A stretch of DNA of 64,000 bases, taken from positions 27,681,682 through 27,745,681 of the forward strand of contig NC_080417.1 of NCBI RefSeq assembly GCF_029873635.1, in the 5' to 3' direction. Below the pieces are notes generated by a model that did not search any database, was not told where the DNA came from, and saw nothing but the letters and a program-made list of their open reading frames with translations. The stretch is from Malania oleifera. Its lineage: Eukaryota > Streptophyta > Magnoliopsida > Santalales > Ximeniaceae. The position numbers and the translations under genes are program-made. Positions 10,535-22,810 of this stretch are shown piece after piece (position 1 is the first letter of the stretch; every line of letters starts with the position of its first letter).

Positions 10535-12488
10535 TGTTGGCCTTACATGGCTTAATACCCTATTTTGATGCTGACAAACAAGTAGGACTTAACATGCTTC
10601 GGTTGAGTGTTGTATTTCTCAGGAATCAATGTTGAAAGTACTCATGTAGCATGGATCAAAGTCTGATAGCATGGATCAAAGTCTGAAGATCGTAAGAGCA
10701 TGAGGATTAAAGAAGATCAACATGAGAGCTCAAAGTCTGAATCAATGACGAAATATCAAGAGGGTTTAAAGAGATGAAAGTTCAGAGAAGTCTGAAAGAT
10801 CGGAAACTAGCAACAAAGAAATTTCAGAGCAAAAAAAAATTTTTAAGTCTTTAGGACAAGTCTTTGTAAGTACTTTAAGTTTATTCAAATATGAAGTTTT
10901 CATTTTGAAGCTCTTTAGGCAAAGAGACTTAGAGACCTTAAGATAAAACTTGGAACATGTTTTTAAAGTTAATCAAATCTATATTCCAAGATTATCCAAG
11001 CAAAAAATGAGAGAGAAATAAAAAATTGACTAGAAAAGAAAAACATTTAGTGGACAGACGACTGTTTGTTAATAGACAGACAACTGGCCAATTTAACATG
11101 GCTTAAAACTTAAACACAGAAGCTTGACAGATGACTTTCAAGTGCAAAGTGAGAAGATTGTGAACGTTTCACCCAACGATTGTGCCCCTTCTGTGTTATT
11201 GAAAAACTTAAAATTACTCATGGACAAACGACTGTCACTATATGGACAGACAACTGCCACCTCATATTCTGGTGACAAACGACTACCAAGTTAGGGACAG
11301 ACGACTGCCATCTCTCTGCCTATGTTTTTACAGTTATATTTAATGGATAGACGACTGCCAAGACTTCACAGTTGTCTTCCTTGTGGCATTTTTCTGATTT
11401 CCAACGGATATAATTTTTGAAATTCAAATATTTGGAAACTCAAATAAGTTTAATATTTGGAAACAACTCTGAGTATTTTTAGGGAACAAGCAAGAAGGTT
11501 TTCTACATCTATAAATACCCCCAAGATACACTGATTTCAATACACCAAGATCATTAAGAAATCATATTTTGCTGTCATACTCTCTCATTCCAAAACTCTG
11601 AAAATGCTTCAATTGCTCTCATCCTTGTTCGAAGTTAAGAGAAGTTTTGCTGAATATCTCACTGTGTTTGAGCATCAAGTTGTTGATTCTTTCATTTATT
11701 AAAAGATACCTATGGTGATAAGTTTCTAAGAGCTTCATTCTGAAATTCATATTCTAAATTTATTGAAGTGCATAAGTGTTTCAAATTTGTACTAATCAAC
11801 TTTTGGAGGAGCAAGTTCTTGTACGTCTTGTTTTCTATCTTTGTAACAGGATTAGTTGACAGTTCGAGTATTGAATCATTGGACCAAACAAGGGGATATT
11901 GTTTGGAGAAGGCGGGCTTTAGCCTTACCAAAGGAGTGCTTGTAACTAGTCTTGTTTCAGCTGATAAAGGAACGGTAATAGTGAATCCTTTGGTGGTTTT
12001 GCCAAGGGCGAGGACATAGGCTGTGTTGAAGCCGAACCTCGTAAAAATCCCTGTGTTCTTCTTTCTCTACTCTACTCTTTATTTTTTTTAAAGATATAAT
12101 CTGTGTGGTTGCTTTAAATTTCAATTCTAAATGTTTTGTTGTTAAATAGACCGAAAGGTAATTCATTTTGGATAAATCAACATTGATTGCGGAAACCGAA
12201 AGGGACTATGTTGGTTGATTATCCTTGACCTATTAATCTGAAAGTTTATTTAAAAACTGAACATTAGGAAGAAGAATAATTGTGATACAGGGCTAATACT
12301 GAGTTTAGCAAATTCTCACATATATACAGGTTTATTGTTACTTAAATTGAGTGTTTGATCTTGCTGTGTTGATTGTGATTGTTTCTAAGTCTTGATTGTC
12401 ATTACAACTTAAAAGAACTAATCCTAAAGGGAATAAATTATTTTTAAAACCCAATTCACCCCCCTCTTGGGAAGTTATTCCAATTTCA
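10535..12488 (+). repeat. 3' LTR of element A
   Basis: TGTTGGCC to AATTTCA, collinear with 1422-3398. It carries its own copy of the near-palindrome array (about 11050-11390) and of the CCCCTCTTGGGA U5 motif. It is followed by CAACT, the exact match of the left target duplication. Confidence 0.92.
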
Positions 12489-12493
12489 CAACT

Positions 12494-12712
12494 TAATGTC
12501 CCTTATTCAAAATTCGAAAGTCTAGCCAAACCGTCAACTATTTGTGTCATACCGTTGACGATTTCAAGAGGAATGTAAAATCTCTCAGACACTACCCGAA
12601 ACCATCGATGGTTAGAGGGCTACCGTCAATGGTTTCCCCTGCTGCATCTTGATTTCCTTTATGTTTTTCCTCTGTGCATGCTTTTCACTCAGTATGTAAG
12701 CCACATATCACA
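12494..12712 (-). repeat. Old Tork-like LTR, right part
   Basis: It continues 1248-1421 and aligns with 50665-50999 of element H, ending near CATATCACA. It has several palindromes of one type, such as ACCATCGATGGTT near 12601 and ACCGTTGACGATT near 12551. No polypurine tract follows, so it appears to be a solo LTR split by element A. Confidence 0.55.
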
Positions 12713-13512
12713 ATAGAGGAGCTGAGCTTTCAGTGGTTATAGAAACTTCATTTCCTTAGTAGGTCTTAATAGTGAAGCATATACTCAAATGATATTGTCA
12801 TCCAGAGGAGCCATGATCGTTGATGACTCTGACATTGTCAAGTTGAGAAAAACGTAGAGAATAGATGGAAGGTGGAAGACGCATGATCCCTAATGCGTCA
12901 AGGAAGAGTGTAAGGGAAGACCATATAGTGGGACATTGGGCCACCGAACCAAACTAGAACATTAAATGTCCCAGCCACATCATAGAAGAAAATTTGAATT
13001 CAAATGGGGACATTTTATTAAACAAGGGTCGTAGGAAGAATAAATGGGAGAAGTAGAAAAGATTTTGGAGGCCCAAAGCGCAAATGACTTGTGAAACTCA
13101 TACGTCCACTTCAACCTGTGAATTTAAAATGGAAACTCTAGCCCAAAAGCATTTACTCAGTGGAAATGATAACCGATGGGCCTATAGAAATGATAACCTA
13201 TAGAAATGATAACTAAAGTTATTAACCGACAAAAGGTCCATTTACTTACCTGGTATGAGGAGAGTCCTGAGAAGAGTAAAAGATTCGCTGAAGACTTAAT
13301 AGTTTCATCTTGTAATTGCAGTTTTTAGTTTGATCTAAGTAAGTATGATTCGAACATCGCTGAGGATCACAATCCAGATCGGCTACTAAACAAAGCACTG
13401 GAATTCAATAAAGCTTTAAGTATGATCTCAGAAGAAGATAATGGTAACCTTCGAGAACTGATAACCATCGTGATAATTTAAGAAGGTGCACAGGATTCCG
13501 GACTCAATCCTC
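12713..13512. other. Unassigned stretch before LINE ORF2
   Basis: No long open frame or recognised repeat is seen. The position just upstream of LINE ORF2 allows it to be a decayed LINE 5' region, but no ORF1 motif is visible. Confidence 0.3.
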
Positions 13513-15343
13513 AATGAACTTGAAAATTTTGACTTGGGATTTTAAAGGTTTAAACGAACCAAGGAAGATGTGTTATATTAAAGTGACAATGGAATTATAA
13601 CAGCCAAACATCATTTGTATGCAAGAGACCAAAATGAGTAAGTAAGAAAGAAGGTGCCTGAAATCAGTTCACAAGGAAAAAAACTATTTGACTTTGAAGG
13701 AATGGAATCCAATGAGGCTTCAGGAGGAATTGTAGTCATGTGGAAGAAAAATTTATTTGAGAAAAAGGGTCTTATAAAAGGAAAGCATGCTCTATCCTTG
13801 AAGTTGCAGTGTAAAAGCACAAAGAATGAATGCACGCTCTCAATAGTGTATGGGTCACATAATGTTTCAGAAAAAGTGAAGCTGTGGAATGATCTTTCAA
13901 TTCAATGGTAACAAATAAATTTCCTATACCTTGGTACATTTTTGGAGACTTCAATGAGATAAGGTTTCCATTTGAGAGATCTAGAACTTGTAGAATGAAT
14001 AGATGTATGGAACAATTCTCAAACTTTGTCGTCAATTGGGAATTAATTGATCTTCCTTTATCGAGTGCCAATTACATGTGGCCTAACAACCAAGAAAAAC
14101 CCAACTTTTTTCTAATTAAAATTGACAAGTTTCTAATTAGTCCAGATTGGGACAATGGTAACCCTCTCTTATGCCAAAAGGCCCTCTTTAGATTCTTATC
14201 AAACCACAACCCTATTATGCTGGATGGAAAAGGTATTAAGTGGGCGAAATCCCCTTCCAAGTTTGATAATAACTGGTTCAAAATTAAATATTTTACTGCT
14301 TTGCTGACCCATTAAATGGGGGAACAAACTTAATTATCAAGGCTCCCCTTCTTTCATTTTGGCCAACAAGTTGAAAGAACTTAAACGTGTATCAAGAATT
14401 GGAAGGCCAAGAATTTTGCAAACACTATGAATTAGAAACAAATCTTCTTGTTAACAATCGATGAATGTAATAGCATGAAGGATGCCTCTCATCTCAGTTA
14501 TGAAGGCAAGATGAGGAGAGAAGTTGCAAAAAGAGAGCTATTTTAAATTTTGGATCTAGAAAAAAGCTACTGGAGAATGAAATCAAGAGAGATTTAGCTA
14601 AAAAAGGATGATATGAACAAAAAGCTCTTTCATACTGTGGCCTCATATCATAGAAGGGTTAACTTCTTATCACAATTGCAAATTGGAGAGGAGCTATGCT
14701 TTTCTATACAAGACATCAAGGATGGGGCTATAAGATTTCTTCAAGATCTTTGCAAGGAACCCTCAATTTGGAGGCCCTTATTCAAGAAGCGTATTTTCAA
14801 GAAGCTAACAATTCATATAATTGATGAAGTCAAACTACCTTTTATGGAAGAGGAGGTATGGAATGCGATAAATTATTTAAACAACGATAAAACTCCAGGT
14901 CCAAATGGTTTCACTGTTGCATGGCTAAAAACTACTAAGGATGCCTTAAACATGACTTTCTGAATGTGCTGAATGAGTTTCATGCTGCTGAAAAATTTGA
15001 AAAAGGCTTGAATTCCACTTTCCCGATATTGATTCCAAAAAACGGAGGAGTTGCCACTTCAAGAGATTTCAGGTTAATTAGTCTAGTGGGTATCTTCTAT
15101 AAGTTTCTTGCAAAAATTATATCCTTGAGATTAAAGAAGGTTTTGCCTCTGATCTTGTCCAAAAATCAATTTGCATTTGTTTCTAATATGTAGATCTTAG
15201 ACGCTTCTCTTATTTCCAATGAGTGTGTTGGACATTGGAGAAATAAAAATACGAAAGACTTCCTTTGCAAGCTGGACATGGAAAAAGCTTTCAGCTATGT
15301 TAGTTGTTAGTTATTTCACTATAATAGAAGCCTCTCTTCCTTG
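13513..15343 (+). pseudogene. L1-type LINE ORF2 fragment (endonuclease and reverse transcriptase)
   Basis: The endonuclease begins near 13517 (LKILTWDFKGLN, then MQETK near 13620), continues with ASGGIVVMWKK, and shows the catalytic-region motifs GDFNEIR near 13941 and SNHNPIM near 14200. Reverse transcriptase blocks follow: DKTPGPNGFTVAW (about 14886-14925), FPILIPKNGG, RDFRLISLVGIFYKFLAK (about 15065-15118) and KLDMEKAF near 15270. Frames change at about 13905, 14316 and 14964, with several stops. The catalytic Tyr-Ala-Asp-Asp block and everything up to the 3' end is missing. The solo LTR at 15349 interrupts it. Confidence 0.85.
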
Positions 15344-15348
15344 CATAT

Positions 15349-17523
15349 TGTTGACCTTATAGGTCACGCTAGGTTTGATTATGAAAAATACTCATTATAT
15401 CTAATGGGTATTTGAGATTATGTGTAGGAACCTCAATTGTCAAGATCAAGATGCACATGAAGCAAATAAAGCTTGAAGACCAATTTTTGTTTTCAATTGT
15501 AATCTTTATTCAGTTATGTAAAGGGTCTGTAATAGTAAATAGGGATTGGTTTGTAATAAGCTTACATACATCACATGCATGATTTAATAGGTACGCTCAA
15601 ACCAATCGTAAACTAAAAATGACCTTAGGTCAACACCGGACTTTTTCGGTGTCTTTAATTGGACATAAATGACCCTAAGACACACACCATTTCACCTATG
15701 AATGTTAGGCACTTGAATAGGGTTTGTGTGATTCATAATAGGACTGAAATGCACACATTGTGCACTTTCGGTCGACCGGCCAAGGCAGTTTATTCTGCCC
15801 CGGTCGACCGAAACTGATATGAGTCAACAGTTGACCAAGGTCCCGATCGACCGAACCAGAGTAGTTCAAATCCCCTGGTCGACCGAAACCTCCCGAGGTC
15901 AACAAATTGACCATCTGGTCGACTGAGGGTCCTCGAGCGAAGTCCCAACTATCTGGTCGACCAAACCATTTAGTTCAAAATGGTCGGGTCGACCGAATCT
16001 TGATAAAATGGAAAATCACCCTTTGGACAGGCACTTTCGGTTGACCGAGTCTTCAGTTCAAAAGTGTCCTGGTCGACTGAACCATATGAACTCTGGTTGA
16101 CCGAAATGGTTCTGGTCAACCGGACCTCTCAGGTTGCCCTGATTTTTACCACGGTTAAACATTTTTAAATAGGGTTAATTAGGGTTAAAATGACCTTCAA
16201 CAATATTAATAATACCCTACATGTCCTAACGGCTATAATTCTTCCAATGTCTATATATAGCCCATCATTTGCTAAGATTAGCAAGAGATTAATAGATTTG
16301 ATTAGGGAGAATTCTTTGAAAATCCAAAAACCTATAATACTCATTTTTGAGCCTCTTATACTCATACTTACCTTCTTATACTGATTAAACCCTCTGTAAG
16401 TTGATTAAGTGTTAGTCTAAATAGGTTTGCTCTCCCACTCTTGAGTGATTGATTCAATTTTTTAAGAGAGCTAAACCTAAGTGTTCTTAGGGGGCTTTTG
16501 CTTCTGAGTATTGCATTTGTGTTGCAATATCTTAAGAAGCTTGTATTTGTCTTTGGGTTGCAAAATCATTTTCAAAACATACTCAAATATCTTGTGTGAT
16601 TTATATTGATATATTTGTGAAAAGATATTTGTGTTTGTGATAGTGATCTTTGTTGCAATATTCATTCACTCATATATTATTTGCTGAATATAAAGATTAC
16701 GCATCTTTTGCAAACCAAGCACATACATTATTTGATATTTACATGCTTGAGACATTCTGCTGATTGAAATATTTGAGACTTGATATCTTTGTGTGAGCTA
16801 TTAGATTGAACACATATTGTGATACAAAGATCATGCTGGTTGATACTCTCACATACTCATTACACTGATAGCAAATATTTTGAGAGTTGAAATATTGGAC
16901 CACACTGAGCTTACATATTAAATCATATTATGGTGTATGTAATTGCGCATATTTGGGTACATATCTGCTTTACACGAAAGCACAGTCACTGTACCAATAT
17001 TATTTGATTGTAAAATCAGTTGTATTTCCATGCACGGACCTAAAGAGGGAGACTAGCCCTGGAATAGTCCTAAATTGGCTTAGACCCGGTTAGGAAAGTT
17101 AGGTGCGTCATCCTGTTAAGGCGTGTAGGTTGAGGTCAGCCCCACTAATTGACCTGGTTAAGGTTGAGGTCAGCCCTGTGCTAATTGACCTGATTGTAAT
17201 CGGTGCCGCTCCACCCTTAAGTGAGCTATTAGTGGAATCCTCGGGCTTGCGAGCTAGAGGCGGGGACGTAGGCACAGTTGACCGAACTCCAATAACATAT
17301 CGTGTGTTTATTTATATTTCCGCACTTTATATTTACCACACGTGTATGTTATTATGTGAATGATGTGCTTTATTTAAATTTCCGTATATCATATTTATCA
17401 GCGTACTTGGAACTGCATAGAAAGACCCTAGGTTGTAATATTCTGCTAACATCTAGTTCAACTTAGGAGAAAAGTTTAAAATTCCAATTCACCTCCCCTC
17501 TTGGGAATACACCAATTCTAACA
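15349..17523 (+). repeat. Solo LTR, GGTCGACC family
   Basis: TGTTGACC to TTCTAACA, 2175 bp. The preceding five bases are CATAT and the following CATAC, a target duplication with one change. The U5 end carries CCCCTCTTGGGA (17495-17506), as in elements A and E, so I place it among Sireviruses. Related LTRs lie at 32626-34900 and 50269-57393 in the opposite orientation. No internal region of this family is in the window. It inserted into the LINE. Confidence 0.85.
15766..16125 (+). promoter_or_regulatory. U3 array of TTCGGTCGACCGAA palindromes
   Basis: About eleven variants in 360 bases, for example near 15766, 15798, 15840, 15873, 15914, 15953, 15986, 16028, 16070, 16094 and 16113. The consensus TTCGGTCGACCGAA is a perfect 14-bp palindrome. 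Its CpG dinucleotides are often changed to TpG or CpA, as expected for methylated DNA. Confidence 0.65.
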
Positions 17524-17528
17524 CATAC

Positions 17529-17770
17529 CTTACAGTGGACGGATTTATATTCTTTACTCTCTTTTGATAATAACTAGTTGCAAGATAAGCTTTCAACGTC
17601 TCTTTTATTTTTGTTCAGTTGGTGCTATATATATGCTCCTTCTATCATCTATTTCTTCATGCCTTGTATTTGAGTATCTTATTGATATACTCTCGTGAAG
17701 GCTCAAGTTCCTTGCTTGAGTCCTTCTTGGCTCTTGATTTTAATGAAGTCTTTACTTTAAAAAAAAAACA
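17529..17770 (+). pseudogene. LINE 3' end with poly(A)
   Basis: This lies directly after the solo LTR target duplication and ends in a run of ten A (about 17758-17769), which fits the 3' end of the LINE at 13513-15343. The distal part of ORF2 is absent, so the LINE had an internal deletion. Assignment rests on position and the poly(A). Confidence 0.45.
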
Positions 17771-18165
17771 AATTAGAAGTTATAATTTATATTGAAAAAT
17801 TATCATTTAATTCTTGTGTTTCATAATTAAGACAATGTATTTTTTAAATGTAGTTCCTCTATCATATAATATTTTCTAATCACATTCATGACACAAGCAT
17901 CAAAATTGATTTACAAAATTTTTTTTACATTGTTTTTTATTTACTGTACTTTATAATTTTACTATTTTAGCACATACAATTTATCCTTGTGAATGGTCAT
18001 GACTATCATATTTGTGCATAGCATGTGATATTTGCTTGTATATATTTGTATATGTGTATGTGTGTGAATATATGTATATATATAGGATAAACACCAAATG
18101 GTATATTCCCCATTACTCATATATTTTAATTTTAAGAAAAATATAAATAAGAGAAAAAAAAAAAA
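17771..18165. other. AT-rich spacer
   Basis: No gene or repeat boundary is seen. A TG/TA-rich stretch lies at 18037-18086. Confidence 0.4.
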
Positions 18166-19007
18166 AGACTTAGAGTTCCCACAATGTCACATGAATAATA
18201 CCCTTAAATGAACTTTGAGGCCCCTAGGCTCTAGCTCTGCTCACTGTGATATGAACATGTCTTAGTGTTAGATCAATCAAAAAGAGATAAATTGGATTAT
18301 AATCATCAACTGTACCCAAGTGCTCACATTTGGAGGGATTGTCTAGTTCTTTCGAGTACTTCACCTTTTTTTTAGAAGAAGGGTGGCACCTCCATTTATT
18401 TATTGATAAACCCTCACTTTTTGTGGAGGAATACCGTGGTTACAAGACAATCAATGGGAGAAACAAAAGACAAAACTTTTAAAAAGGCCTCCCAAAAAGC
18501 AAAACCAACAAACAGCCAAACTAGGGTTACAAGTCCAAATAAAACAAATCAAAACAAGAACTTACAAAACAAATCTCACGCAACAAAATATCAATAAAGT
18601 AAAAATCATATCTTTATAGATTCTAAAAAACAATATATAAAAAATGGAACCATAAGCTTATCATGGATGCTTTCAGGCATATTTGTTGCGTTCCTTGATG
18701 GCTTCCTTTTACATACCACAAATGACGAGCAAGGACAGTGCGTGATGGTTTGCTTGCCTTTGATGTATACCCTTTTTTGCATGTGACAATTAGTATTTGC
18801 AATGGTTGTTGCTTGCAACATGGTTTGCAAGAACTCTGCCTTTATAATTTATTTGTTGTTTTTTTTCTCTTATGCAAGCTTGCTTATTTAACTTAACTTT
18901 AATTAACACCTATACAAATTTATAATGCAATATAATAGTTATGACAATATAAATAAAATTGCTGCTTTATATATCTCAAGCAAAATATAAAAAAAAAACA
19001 CACACAC
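18166..19007. repeat. Tandem unit, copy 1
   Basis: Copy 1 of a unit with landmarks GAACATGTCTTAGT (about 18252), GTACCCAAGTGCTCA (about 18312), TACTTCACC (about 18356), then after an insertion AAATCATATCTTTA, GATGCTTTCA and TGGTTTGCTTGCC. The same landmarks recur in order in copies 2 and 3. I do not recognise a coding function. Short frames on the minus strand (18606-18830) are not supported by the other copies. Confidence 0.7.
18366..18595 (-). mobile_element. Retroposed fragment with poly(T) edge, in tandem copy 1
   Basis: Relative to copy 2, copy 1 has an extra ~225 bases that begin with a run of T (18367-18374) followed by AGAAGAAGGGTGGCACC. A poly(T) edge is the complement of a poly(A) tail, so this reads as a minus-strand LINE 3' end or other retroposed copy. 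The sequence resembles the 3' end of a plant non-LTR element, but I cannot name the family. Confidence 0.45.
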
Positions 19008-19575
19008 ACAAAGTCCCAACAAAGTCAAATAAATAATACCTTCAAGTGAACTTTGATATCTAAGCCTCTAACTTTGTACATTGTGATAAGAACATGTCTT
19101 CGTATTAGATCGTAATGAGATGAATTGGTGAAAACATCAAGTGTACCGAAGTGCTCATGTTTGATGGGACTGTCCTGTTCTTTTAAGTACTTCACCTAAA
19201 AGATTAATAAACTAAAAATCACATCTTTAAAGATTTTAAAAATAAAATAAAAAAATGAAACCATGAGTGTACCACAGATGCTTTCATGGCTATTGTCTCC
19301 TACTGATCGCTTCCTTTTGTATCCATGAAGGATAAGTGAGCAAAGTGCATGGGGATTTTTTTGGCCCTTGATACACATATGCTTACATGCACGTCATAAT
19401 AGCACTCTACCTACGTAGTCTTATTTGTTGTATTGCTCTCATGACAGGTACCTCAATGGACTTAGCTTAAACACCTATACAAAGTTACATAACAATATTA
19501 TAAGTCTAGTAAATATAATCAAACTATTACTCTATATATGCTAAACAAAATATTAAAAAAATAAGTAAAAAAGTA
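19008..19575. repeat. Tandem unit, copy 2
   Basis: This repeats the landmarks of copy 1 without the poly(T) insertion: GAACATGTCTTCGT (about 19092), GTACCGAAGTGCTCA (about 19143), AAATCACATCTTTA, GATGCTTTCA and the GCCCTTGATACACA end. Unit length is roughly 0.55-0.6 kb. Confidence 0.7.
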
Positions 19576-19696
19576 CAAAATTCCAACAATGCTGGATGGA
19601 CAATACCTTCATGTGAACTTTGAGATTTAAGCCCCTAACTTTTTATATTGTGCATGAACATGACCTAGTATTAGATCAATCTTTGGTGGGACTATT
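19576..19696. repeat. Tandem unit, copy 3, left part
   Basis: The start of the third copy (CATGTGAACTTTGAG, GAACATGACCTAGT) up to GGGACTATT, where element C is inserted. It continues at 23183. Confidence 0.65.
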
Positions 19697-20088
19697 TGTT
19701 AGGAACCTGTGAGCATCCAGATCAAAGTGACACCAAAATTTTAACATGGTTCGGTCAATAACGACTTACGTCCACGAAGCACACACCAAATATTCACTAT
19801 CGTTGGAAAAATTACAACTTTTACACACACTCTCTCTCTCTCTTCCTCCCTTCTTCCTCTCTGCTCTCTTTCTGAGCTTCTTTGTGCTCTCTTTGCACTA
19901 TATATTACATCTTCCATAGCCCTCTATTTATAGGGCTTGAAATTTAAATCACAATTAAGATAAAATTAATCATGAATAGAAGTTACAATGGAGAGGTTTA
20001 ATGGTGGATAAATACACCGCGTGAAATTAATTTCACCGCATTTTCCAACTCAGCTCCTTCTAGCTATCTTCTAACTCCAACTCTAACA
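19697..20088 (-). repeat. 3' LTR of element C
   Basis: TGTTAGGAACC to CTCTAACA. It matches 22811-23177 apart from a longer TC-rich stretch (about 19828-19900). A purine tract complement CCCACTTGGAGAC follows at 20093 and would prime plus-strand synthesis. Confidence 0.88.
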
Positions 20089-20800
20089 ATATCCCACTTG
20101 GAGACAAAGACGCCTCTTCACCAGAGTATCATGAATAAATGATGTGCTCAAAATATGTGTCTTCAAGCATGAAGACCAACTGAAGTTGAACACAACTTCA
20201 GCTTCTCTGTAGTCGCCACCTTCTTGTCTGCTCAATTTCTACGGACTAATCTGATGGCTATCAGCTTCACAACTAGTGTAAAGATGCCGGTGTAGTCAAT
20301 CACTACCTTTTTCTCAAAGCCTTTGACTACCAACTGAGGTTTGTACCTTCTGGAGCTTTCATGCTCCTCTTCGATTTTGTACACCCACTTGTTGTGAAGG
20401 CATTTGGGCAACTTTCACGTTCTGTTGGAGGTGAGGGACTTCATCTCATCCTTCATTGCAAGCTCCCACTTGCTCGTATCTACTACCTGACATACTTCAT
20501 TATAGCATTCAGACTCTCCTCCATCTGTAGGAAGTAAGTAATCAATATACCTTCTGTTTGGTATATGGGACCGAGTAGATCTCCTAAGCTCCAATGTTGG
20601 AGTAGGAGACGATGGTGCGACGATCTGCTCCACTGGTTCCTCCACTTGAGGATTCTCGGTATTCTGTTGATGTGTCCCAACACATTCTAAGTGGACCAGT
20701 TCTAGTCCCTTCTTCTTTAGGGTATGGGTGTTTATCTAGAAACTAACCCTCTTTTGTTTCCTGACTATACAATCCTCACACATGTCAATCTGCACTGACT
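20089..20800 (-). pseudogene. pol: Pol remnant of element C
   Basis: On the minus strand 20645-20415 reads RRSTRSHIPNRRYIDYLL and then WELAMKDEMKSLTSN, the typical sequence that leads into copia reverse transcriptase. It breaks off within about 200 bases of the purine tract. The part towards 20800 resembles the end of the GAG-pre-integrase region. The integrase core is absent between them, so two deletions are needed. Confidence 0.7.
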
Positions 20801-20809
20801 GTAGACCAC

Positions 20810-22195
20810 TCAATTTTCCTTTGAGTGCATCACCCTGAGTCCCTTCTCACTCATGTGACCAAGTTGTTGGTGCCAGATGTTGCTGTCGTCATTTATTGCA
20901 GCAATTGAAATAGACATGGAGGCATTGGAGGTTAGAAAAAGTGTTTCGCTTTTCTTACCTCGGGCACTCGTTAATACACCCTTTGAAACTTTCCATTCAT
21001 AGCCAATGAATTTCGTCGTGTATCCCTCATTTGGTAGCGGACCAACTGAGATCAAATTCTTTCTCAGGTTTAGAATATACCTGACATCTTTCAACTTTTA
21101 TACTGACCCGTTTATATTGATCTTCATAACTCCCTTGCCGATTATATCGCAAGGTTGATCATTGCCAAGGTACACCTTACCATAATTACCTGGTGTGTAC
21201 TCCTCTAGACAATCTCTGCAGCATGTGGCATGAAATGAGGCTCCGGAGTCTAGGACCCAAGACTCCTGCTTGCTCTCCAAAGAGCAGATCAACATCTTAT
21301 CATTCTCGGAAGCAATATTTGCTTCTGTCTTTGCCCTCGTCTCGAATTCTTTCTTCAGACTTATGCACTGGTTCTTGTAATGACCAGTCTTTCTACAGTT
21401 CCAGCACTCAATAACTTTTGTGCTCTGGGAACCTGTGTCCTGAGTACCTTTGGGATTTTTGGATTTAGACCGCCTAGGCCTAAATATGCCGCGATTGTTT
21501 GATCGTCCATGCCTGTTTCCTATGCCTCGACTCTCCATGTTCAAGGCTGAACTCGAAGTGAAGCCATGGTTCCACTACATTCTTATTTCCTCCGTCAAAA
21601 TAGGGTTGACGACTTCATCGTATACAAGCTTCAATTTTCCTGTCGAGCTACTAATGGCAGTAATAGCACCATTCCATCTTTCAGGCAACTAACTAAGAAT
21701 GAGTAGGGCCCGAATCTCATTATCAAACGTTATCCCGACTGAGCCAAGTTGATCAGAAAACTCATTGAAGTTATTCAAATGCCTACTGAAACTTTCACCT
21801 GCAGACATGTTCATCGTAAATAGTCTTTTCATGAGATGTACCTTGTTTGTTGCTGAAAGCTGCTCGTACATATTAGAAAGCACATCCATCAGAGACTTGG
21901 TGGATGTTATATGCTTGATATTAAACGCCACAGATTTTGACAACATCATTCTGATGGCTTCGAGGGTTTTTCGATCAAGCAACTCCCACTCTTCCTCGTT
22001 TATGGATGATGGCTTACCCTTTAACGATAAGTGTAATTCCTTCCCAAACAAATAATCTTCTATCTGCATCTTCCAAAAACCGAAATTGTTTCCGTTGAAC
22101 ATTTCAATTTTTAAGCTCTTTTCATTTGACATCTCGATTTTCTGATCTAGAGATGGAATTAGCTCAAATGGATAGCGCGGTTGGATTCGGAACAA
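20810..22195 (-). pseudogene. gag: Gag and protease of element C (broken)
   Basis: One frame runs from 22195 to 20810 with stops near 21687 and at 21095-21097. It has a UBN2-type gag domain (FNGNNFGFWKMQIEDYLFGK; likely first Met near 22132), a CCHC knuckle CWNCRKTGHYKNQC near 21377-21418, the protease motif WVLDSGASFHAT near 21225-21262, and the following NLISVG and IWHQQLGHMSEKGL segments. The sequence fits Tork-type copia. It is cleaner than the pol of A or H, so the large deletion, not point decay, is the main damage. Confidence 0.82.
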
Positions 22196-22290
22196 TCAAA
22201 AACCCTAAAAATGGTTCAAGTCACTCTAAAAACGGATCCAAAATGACTTTGAAAAACTTAGTCAATGTTTAGTCAAACTTGGTCAACTCT

Positions 22291-22431
22291 GCTGACGTGG
22301 CAGGGGTGGGGCCCATTGATGACGTGGCAGGGGTGGGGACCAACTGCTGACGTGGCTGTGGGGTCCACCTGCTCACGTGGCACCTTTAGCTGATGTGACA
22401 CTCACCCGCTGACGTGGCGTTTGACGTGGCA
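22291..22431 (-). promoter_or_regulatory. Seven GCTGACGTGGCA repeats in the leader of element C
   Basis: Copies start at 22291, 22318, 22346, 22371, 22389, 22408 and 22420, each 10-12 bases and spaced 12-28 bases. Five keep ACGTGGC intact. ACGTGGC and TGACGTGG are cores bound by plant bZIP factors (G-box or ABRE type). The repeats lie in a GC-rich island (about 22280-22700), between the primer site and gag, so they are transcribed as leader. Regulatory use is inference. Confidence 0.6.
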
Positions 22432-22796
22432 CGCTGAGGCGGAGGGTTAGACCCGGGTCAGGAACTGGAGCTTGGGTTGATCTGGTATGAGTCAGATTTC
22501 GGGTCGGGTTCCTTCTGGGTCGGGTCGAGGTGGATCGGGCGAGGAAGACGGGTGCAGCGCGTGCGCGTGGGGGATTGGTCTCCCGTGCATGACCAGCGCG
22601 TGGTGAAGTGTCATGCTCCGGCGGGGCGCGTGATGGTGCGAGAGCCTTCGTTTGAACTCCGTTGGAGCTCCGGCTTGCACCTTTCTCTTCATCTCGGCGA
22701 GCTAAATGCGATGGTGGCCTCAAAACGCAGTTTGATCAACTAGACAAAGCTCTGATTTCGAGATCACTTCCGATTTGGCTTTCCTGCTCCAACCGG

Positions 22797-22808
22797 GCTC
22801 TGATACCA
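22797..22808 (-). other. Primer binding site of element C
   Basis: The complement of GCTCTGATACCA is TGGTATCAGAGC, the initiator-Met primer site, two bases from the 5' LTR at 22811. Confidence 0.9.
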
Positions 22809-22810
22809 CT

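Larger units (their letters stand above)
1422..12488 (+). mobile_element. Sirevirus element A, complete Ty1/copia LTR retrotransposon
   Basis: The element is 11,067 bp with two LTRs of about 1.97 kb, an initiator-Met-type primer binding site, gag, pol in copia order (protease, integrase, reverse transcriptase, RNase H), an env-like third frame and several polypurine tracts. This combination (long LTR, large gag with two zinc knuckles and coiled coil, extra frame after pol, repeated purine tracts) is typical of the Sirevirus/Maximus lineage. Both ends are bounded by CAACT. Gag and pol carry many stops and frameshifts, so this copy cannot encode its own movement proteins. It inserted into an older Tork-like LTR. 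Confidence 0.93.

Noticed and set aside
22373..22743. Long Arg/Pro-rich frames on both strands in the GC-rich leader of element C.
   Set aside because: GC-rich DNA with short repeats lacks stops by composition. There is no domain, and the region precedes gag between primer site and coding start.
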